Shown piece by piece: positions 6,783 to 8,763 of a stretch of 8,763 nucleotides of DNA. Origin of the DNA: Candidatus Uhrbacteria bacterium (lineage in GTDB: Bacteria; Patescibacteriota; Patescibacteriia; UBA9934; UBA11717); NCBI GenBank assembly GCA_013203725.1, contig JABMPK010000011.1, positions 1 through 8,763 of the forward strand. Direction: 5' to 3'. Below the pieces are notes generated by a model. The model made no database searches, was not told the DNA's origin, and saw nothing but the letters and a program-made list of their open reading frames with translations. The position numbers were made by a program, and so were the translations under genes. Each line of letters opens with the position of its first letter. Positions within the stretch are counted from its first letter, which is position 1.

Positions 6783-7757
6783 ATGCCTAGAAAAAAAATT
6801 CTCATAACGCGACATATTCCAGATGAGGGGGTGAAGATGCTGAAGAAAAAGTACGACGTTGATATTTATCCAAAAGATCAACCAATCCCAAGACGTGAGC
6901 TGATCAAGCGGCTACAGTCAAAACGATACGACGCGCTGTTGTCTATTCTCACAGATAAGATCGACGGCAAAGTACTCGACGCAGCAGGCGGCCAACTCAT
7001 GGTCGTGGCAAACTACGCTGTTGGTTACAATAATATAGACATTGAGGCCGCCAAGGAGCGTAAAGTCATCATTACCAACACGCCTGGTCCAGAGATTTCT
7101 GAGTCTGTGGCCGAGCACACAATCGCTCTGATCTTTGGACTTGCTCACCGAATCGTCGAAGGCGACGACTTCGCGCGCGCTGGCCGCTACAAAGCATGGG
7201 GCCCGCAGTTACTGCTTGGCAACGATATTATGGGTAAGACTATCGGAATCGTTGGAATGGGTCGCATAGGCTCAGCTATTGCAAAACGTCTTCATGACGG
7301 TTTTGGACTGGATGTTATCTATACAAACAAAACTGGCAACAAGGAAGCGGAAAAGCAGTTCAATGCAAAACGAGTTGGGCTAAGTGAACTTCTGAAGAAA
7401 TCCGATTTTGTATCGCTTCATGTTCCCCTACTACCAGAGACACACCACCTGATTGGAGCGAAGCAACTCAGGATGATGAAAAAGACTGCTTATATAATCA
7501 ACACATCACGTGGTCCAGTGATAGACGAGGAAGCTCTAGTTACCGCTCTCAAAAATCGCACTATCGGAGGAGCGGGACTTGATGTTTACGAGTTTGAGCC
7601 AAAGATCCCGTTTGCTATGCGAACGATGTCCAACGTGATTACAACCCCACACACTGCAAGCGCAACCGTTGAGACTCGACAAGCAATGTCACGACGAGCT
7701 GCAGAGAATATTATAGCCGTACTAAGCGGCAAGAAGCCAAAAAATAAAGTAGTTTAG
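6783..7757 (+). CDS. D-isomer-specific 2-hydroxyacid dehydrogenase (glyoxylate/hydroxypyruvate reductase-like)
   Basis: A 324-residue cytoplasmic oxidoreductase that interconverts a 2-keto acid and a D-2-hydroxy acid using NAD(P)H. Visible: the split substrate domain (1-100 and about 290-324), ANYAVGYNNID (76-86), the Rossmann motif KTIGIVGMGRIGSAIAKRL (152-170), HVPLLPETHHLIG (213-225), INTSRGPVIDEEAL (239-252) with catalytic R243, GLDVYEFEP (265-273) with catalytic E272, and TPHTASAT (288-295) with catalytic H290. The second Rossmann strand ends IYTNKTGNK rather than with an acidic residue, which may favour NADPH over NADH (inference). Length and motif order fit GyaR-type glyoxylate/hydroxypyruvate reductases; D-lactate or phosphoglycerate substrates cannot be excluded, though there is no ACT domain as in many SerA. 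It lies 2 nt after one membrane-protein gene and 1 nt before another, suggesting co-expression. Confidence 0.93.
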   Translation: MPRKKILITRHIPDEGVKMLKKKYDVDIYPKDQPIPRRELIKRLQSKRYDALLSILTDKIDGKVLDAAGGQLMVVANYAVGYNNIDIEAAKERKVIITNTPGPEISESVAEHTIALIFGLAHRIVEGDDFARAGRYKAWGPQLLLGNDIMGKTIGIVGMGRIGSAIAKRLHDGFGLDVIYTNKTGNKEAEKQFNAKRVGLSELLKKSDFVSLHVPLLPETHHLIGAKQLRMMKKTAYIINTSRGPVIDEEALVTALKNRTIGGAGLDVYEFEPKIPFAMRTMSNVITTPHTASATVETRQAMSRRAAENIIAVLSGKKPKNKVV

Positions 7758-7758
7758 T

Positions 7759-8472
7759 ATGCCCAAAGGTAACAACAAACTTACCAAGAAAGTTGGGTGG
7801 CAACATATTGTTGGTGGAATACTCGTGATAGCAATTCTAGTTATAGCTTTCTCCATCACGAAGAAAGCCGATAGCCCAACGCTTCCAACCGCTCATGATG
7901 TTCTTGAAAGACTTGAGCGCCCGATGGTGGCGACTAACTATGATTATGTAACGGTAGAAGAATGGGAGGACGCTGCTACTGCACAAGAAACAATCAACAA
8001 GTCTCAGGGAAAGGATGAAGATCAAGAGACAGTCATGTTCAGCGTAGTGCAAGATCCAAACAACAAAGGCACGTACTACTTTGCAACAATCGACGACTCC
8101 AACATAGACGAAGTTTTTGTAGGGGTATACAAGTACACCGTTGATTCCAGAAATTGGGAAAGGTTGTACAAGAAAACAACAGCAGTGGATTCGCTCGTAG
8201 ACTTGCGGCACGGGTACCGCGTTCTCGGACTCGACAGCGATCGTCTCGTGCTACAAGAAACTGCACTCGACTTTGAGCCAGATGAATGTTTTGAGCCGCT
8301 AATAGCCGAACCTGAAACCGAGATGGTGAAGGGCGAGGAAAACGTTATCACCGGTTCGATAGTAACCATGGATCTAGATGGTCCTTATGGTAAATGGGCG
8401 GAGATTAAGATTCCAGATGAAGTAAGGAGTAAGCTTGAGAAGCGCCAGGCAGACTGCAAGGCAACTCCATAG
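7759..8472 (+). CDS. Single-pass membrane protein of unknown function
   Basis: Not recognised. The 237-residue protein has a lysine-rich cytoplasmic N-terminus (MPKGNNKLTKK), one transmembrane helix (about 17-33, IVGGILVIAILVIAFSI), a short linker, and an acidic exported domain. FSVVQDPNNKGTYYFATIDD (94-113), VFVGVYKYTVDSRNWERLY (119-137) and YRVLGLDSDRLVLQE (153-167) look like alternating beta strands, as in a propeller or jelly-roll fold, but no family signature is clear. Cysteines occur at C177 and C233 near the C-terminus, echoing the paired cysteines of the two propeller-like paralogues; sequence homology to those is not obvious. The start is 1 nt after the dehydrogenase stop (TAG-T-ATG) with no Shine-Dalgarno site. 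A strong terminator follows, so it is the last gene of the cassette. Confidence 0.8.
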   Translation: MPKGNNKLTKKVGWQHIVGGILVIAILVIAFSITKKADSPTLPTAHDVLERLERPMVATNYDYVTVEEWEDAATAQETINKSQGKDEDQETVMFSVVQDPNNKGTYYFATIDDSNIDEVFVGVYKYTVDSRNWERLYKKTTAVDSLVDLRHGYRVLGLDSDRLVLQETALDFEPDECFEPLIAEPETEMVKGEENVITGSIVTMDLDGPYGKWAEIKIPDEVRSKLEKRQADCKATP

Positions 8473-8478
8473 CAAGAT

Positions 8479-8506
8479 ACCACCTCGAAAGAGGTGGTTT
8501 TCTTTT
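8479..8506 (+). terminator. Rho-independent terminator ending the 5821-8472 cassette
   Basis: A perfect 8-bp stem (ACCACCTC 8479-8486 with GAGGTGGT 8491-8498) closes a stable GAAA tetraloop and is followed by TTTTCTTTT (8498-8506). It starts 7 nt after the stop codon. Confidence 0.95.
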
Positions 8507-8509
8507 ATA

Positions 8510-8538
8510 TTGACTCATTTTCGCCGAAATGATATAGT
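8510..8538 (+). promoter_or_regulatory. Promoter of the tRNA-Ala transcript
   Basis: TTGACT (-35, 8510-8515) and TATAGT (-10, 8533-8538) are separated by exactly 17 nt, and the -10 is extended by TG at 8530-8531. It follows directly after a terminator and faces the tRNA. The start of transcription is expected near 8545, giving the tRNA precursor an unusually long leader of about 170 nt. The spacer is a rough palindrome (CATTT...AAATG, 8516-8531), which could bind a regulator or be chance. Confidence 0.8.
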
Positions 8539-8557
8539 CTCGTTGTCCCAAATTCAT

Positions 8558-8632
8558 GGGCCATTAGTAGGTTCCCTATCCGCCATAGCTCTCTGAGCGA
8601 CGGTGGACGCTAATGGCAACAGGAAACAACAT
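8558..8632 (+). repeat. Structured leader unit 1 (75 nt), begins with tRNA-Ala 5' sequence
   Basis: The unit starts GGGCCATTAG, identical to the first ten bases of the tRNA-Ala at 8718. GCCATTAG (8560-8567) is the exact reverse complement of CTAATGGC (8610-8617), forming an outer 8-bp stem. Between them lies a palindromic element (8579-8607). The unit ends in an unpaired-looking linker AACAGGAAACAACAT (8618-8632). It lacks an anticodon arm and T-loop, so it is not a tRNA gene. Confidence 0.75.
8579..8607. repeat. Palindromic element in leader unit 1
   Basis: TCCGCC (8579-8584) pairs with GGTGGA (8602-8607) through one G-T wobble; a 3x3 internal loop (ATA/GAC) follows; GCTC (8588-8591) pairs with GAGC (8595-8598) around a TCT triloop. 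The same plan recurs in the second element at 8645-8675. Confidence 0.7.
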
Positions 8633-8644
8633 GGGCCATTAGCT
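8608..8644 (+). repeat. 37-bp direct repeat, copy 1
   Basis: This block is identical base for base to 8693-8729, 85 nt downstream. It spans CGCTAATGGC, the linker AACAGGAAACAACAT and GGGCCATTAGCT. Thus it joins the end of one leader unit to the start of the next. Confidence 0.95.
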
Positions 8645-8717
8645 TCCACCTTCGCTCTTCCAGAGCTTCGGCGGACACGGCAGCTTACGCTTCGCTAATG
8701 GCAACAGGAAACAACAT
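8633..8717 (+). repeat. Structured leader unit 2 (85 nt), begins with tRNA-Ala 5' sequence
   Basis: The unit repeats the plan of unit 1: GGGCCATTAGC at the start, with GCCATTAGC (8635-8643) exactly complementary to GCTAATGGC (8694-8702), here a 9-bp outer stem. It encloses a palindromic element (8645-8675) plus an extra 17 nt (8676-8692), and ends in the same AACAGGAAACAACAT linker. The tRNA-Ala begins at the next base. Confidence 0.75.
8645..8675. repeat. Palindromic element in leader unit 2
   Basis: TCCACC (8645-8650) pairs with GGCGGA (8670-8675) with one A-C mismatch; a 3x3 internal loop (TTC/TTC) follows; GCTCT (8654-8658) pairs with AGAGC (8662-8666) around a TCC triloop. Its sequence differs from the element in unit 1 at many sites while the fold is kept. 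Confidence 0.7.
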
Positions 8718-8729
8718 GGGCCATTAGCT
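8693..8729 (+). repeat. 37-bp direct repeat, copy 2, running into the tRNA gene
   Basis: Identical to 8608-8644. Its last 12 bases (8718-8729) are the 5' end of the functional tRNA-Ala, so the repeat boundary lies inside the tRNA gene's D-stem. Confidence 0.95.
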
Positions 8730-8763
8730 CAGCTGGCTAGAGCACCTGCTTTGCAAGCAGGGG
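8718..8763 (+). tRNA. tRNA-Ala (anticodon TGC), 3' end beyond the window
   Basis: Visible parts are the acceptor 5' strand GGGCCAT (8718-8724), TA, the D-stem GCTC/GAGC (8727-8730 with 8740-8743), the D-loop AGCTGGCTA (8731-8739), and the anticodon stem CCTGC/GCAGG (8745-8749 with 8757-8761) with loop TTTGCAA. The anticodon TGC is at 8752-8754 and reads alanine codons GCN. The variable loop, T-arm and acceptor 3' strand lie past the end, so the G3-U70 identity pair can be checked only for G3. It sits about 170 nt after its predicted transcription start. Confidence 0.96.

Noticed and set aside
8516..8531. Operator in the tRNA-Ala promoter spacer
   Set aside because: Only five or six outer pairs match and the centre is mismatched; this could easily be chance.
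8558..8717. Leader units as tRNA genes or tRNA pseudogenes
   Set aside because: Only the first ten or eleven bases match the tRNA; there is no anticodon arm, T-loop or CCA end.
8555..8729. CRISPR array
   Set aside because: The full repeat is present only twice, the intervening segments are themselves structured, and no cas gene is present.

Overview
The window looks like part of a small, streamlined bacterial genome, most likely a Patescibacteria/CPR (Parcubacteria-like) member. The reasons are compact cassettes with 1-2 nt gene junctions, an almost complete lack of Shine-Dalgarno sequences, a partial central-carbon gene set, several short lysine-rich single-pass membrane proteins without known families, and palindromic repeats near a tRNA. 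The lineage is an inference; no marker gene is present. All genes are on the + strand. Nine genes end in TAG (5) or TAA (4), none in TGA.

Layout: (1) 2-850, the C-terminal part of a DUF4349 membrane protein cut by the window edge, followed after 2 nt by the C-terminal half of a split transketolase (853-1845) and a strong terminator (1852-1876). (2) A perfect 32-bp palindrome (1888-1919) overlapping an extended -10 box precedes a carbohydrate-kinase/aldolase cluster: PfkB kinase 1 (1931-2902), class II fructose-bisphosphate aldolase (2904-3830), a 123-nt GC-rich gap, PfkB kinase 2 (3954-4946) and a membrane-anchored propeller-like protein (4948-5760), ended by a terminator (5771-5807) that contains a consensus TATAAT. 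(3) A second cassette carries a paralogue of that membrane protein (5821-6780), a D-2-hydroxyacid dehydrogenase (6783-7757) and another single-pass membrane protein (7759-8472), ended by a terminator (8479-8506). (4) A near-consensus promoter (8510-8538) drives a tRNA-Ala(TGC) that starts at 8718 and runs off the window. Its ~170-nt leader holds two tandem structured units.

How it may fit together: transketolase, aldolase and two PfkB kinases suggest lower-glycolysis/non-oxidative pentose-phosphate chemistry. A kinase plus class II aldolase could make and split fructose-1,6- or sedoheptulose-1,7-bisphosphate, a way round a missing PfkA or transaldolase (inference). The hydroxyacid dehydrogenase may recycle NAD(P)H. 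The exported paralogues have no assignable function.

The most unusual part is the tRNA-Ala leader. The first ten bases of the tRNA occur three times. Between the copies lie reverse complements of the same sequence, so alternative hairpins can form, one of which would sequester the 5' end of the real tRNA. Each unit also encloses a small palindromic element with the same stem/internal-loop/stem/triloop design.
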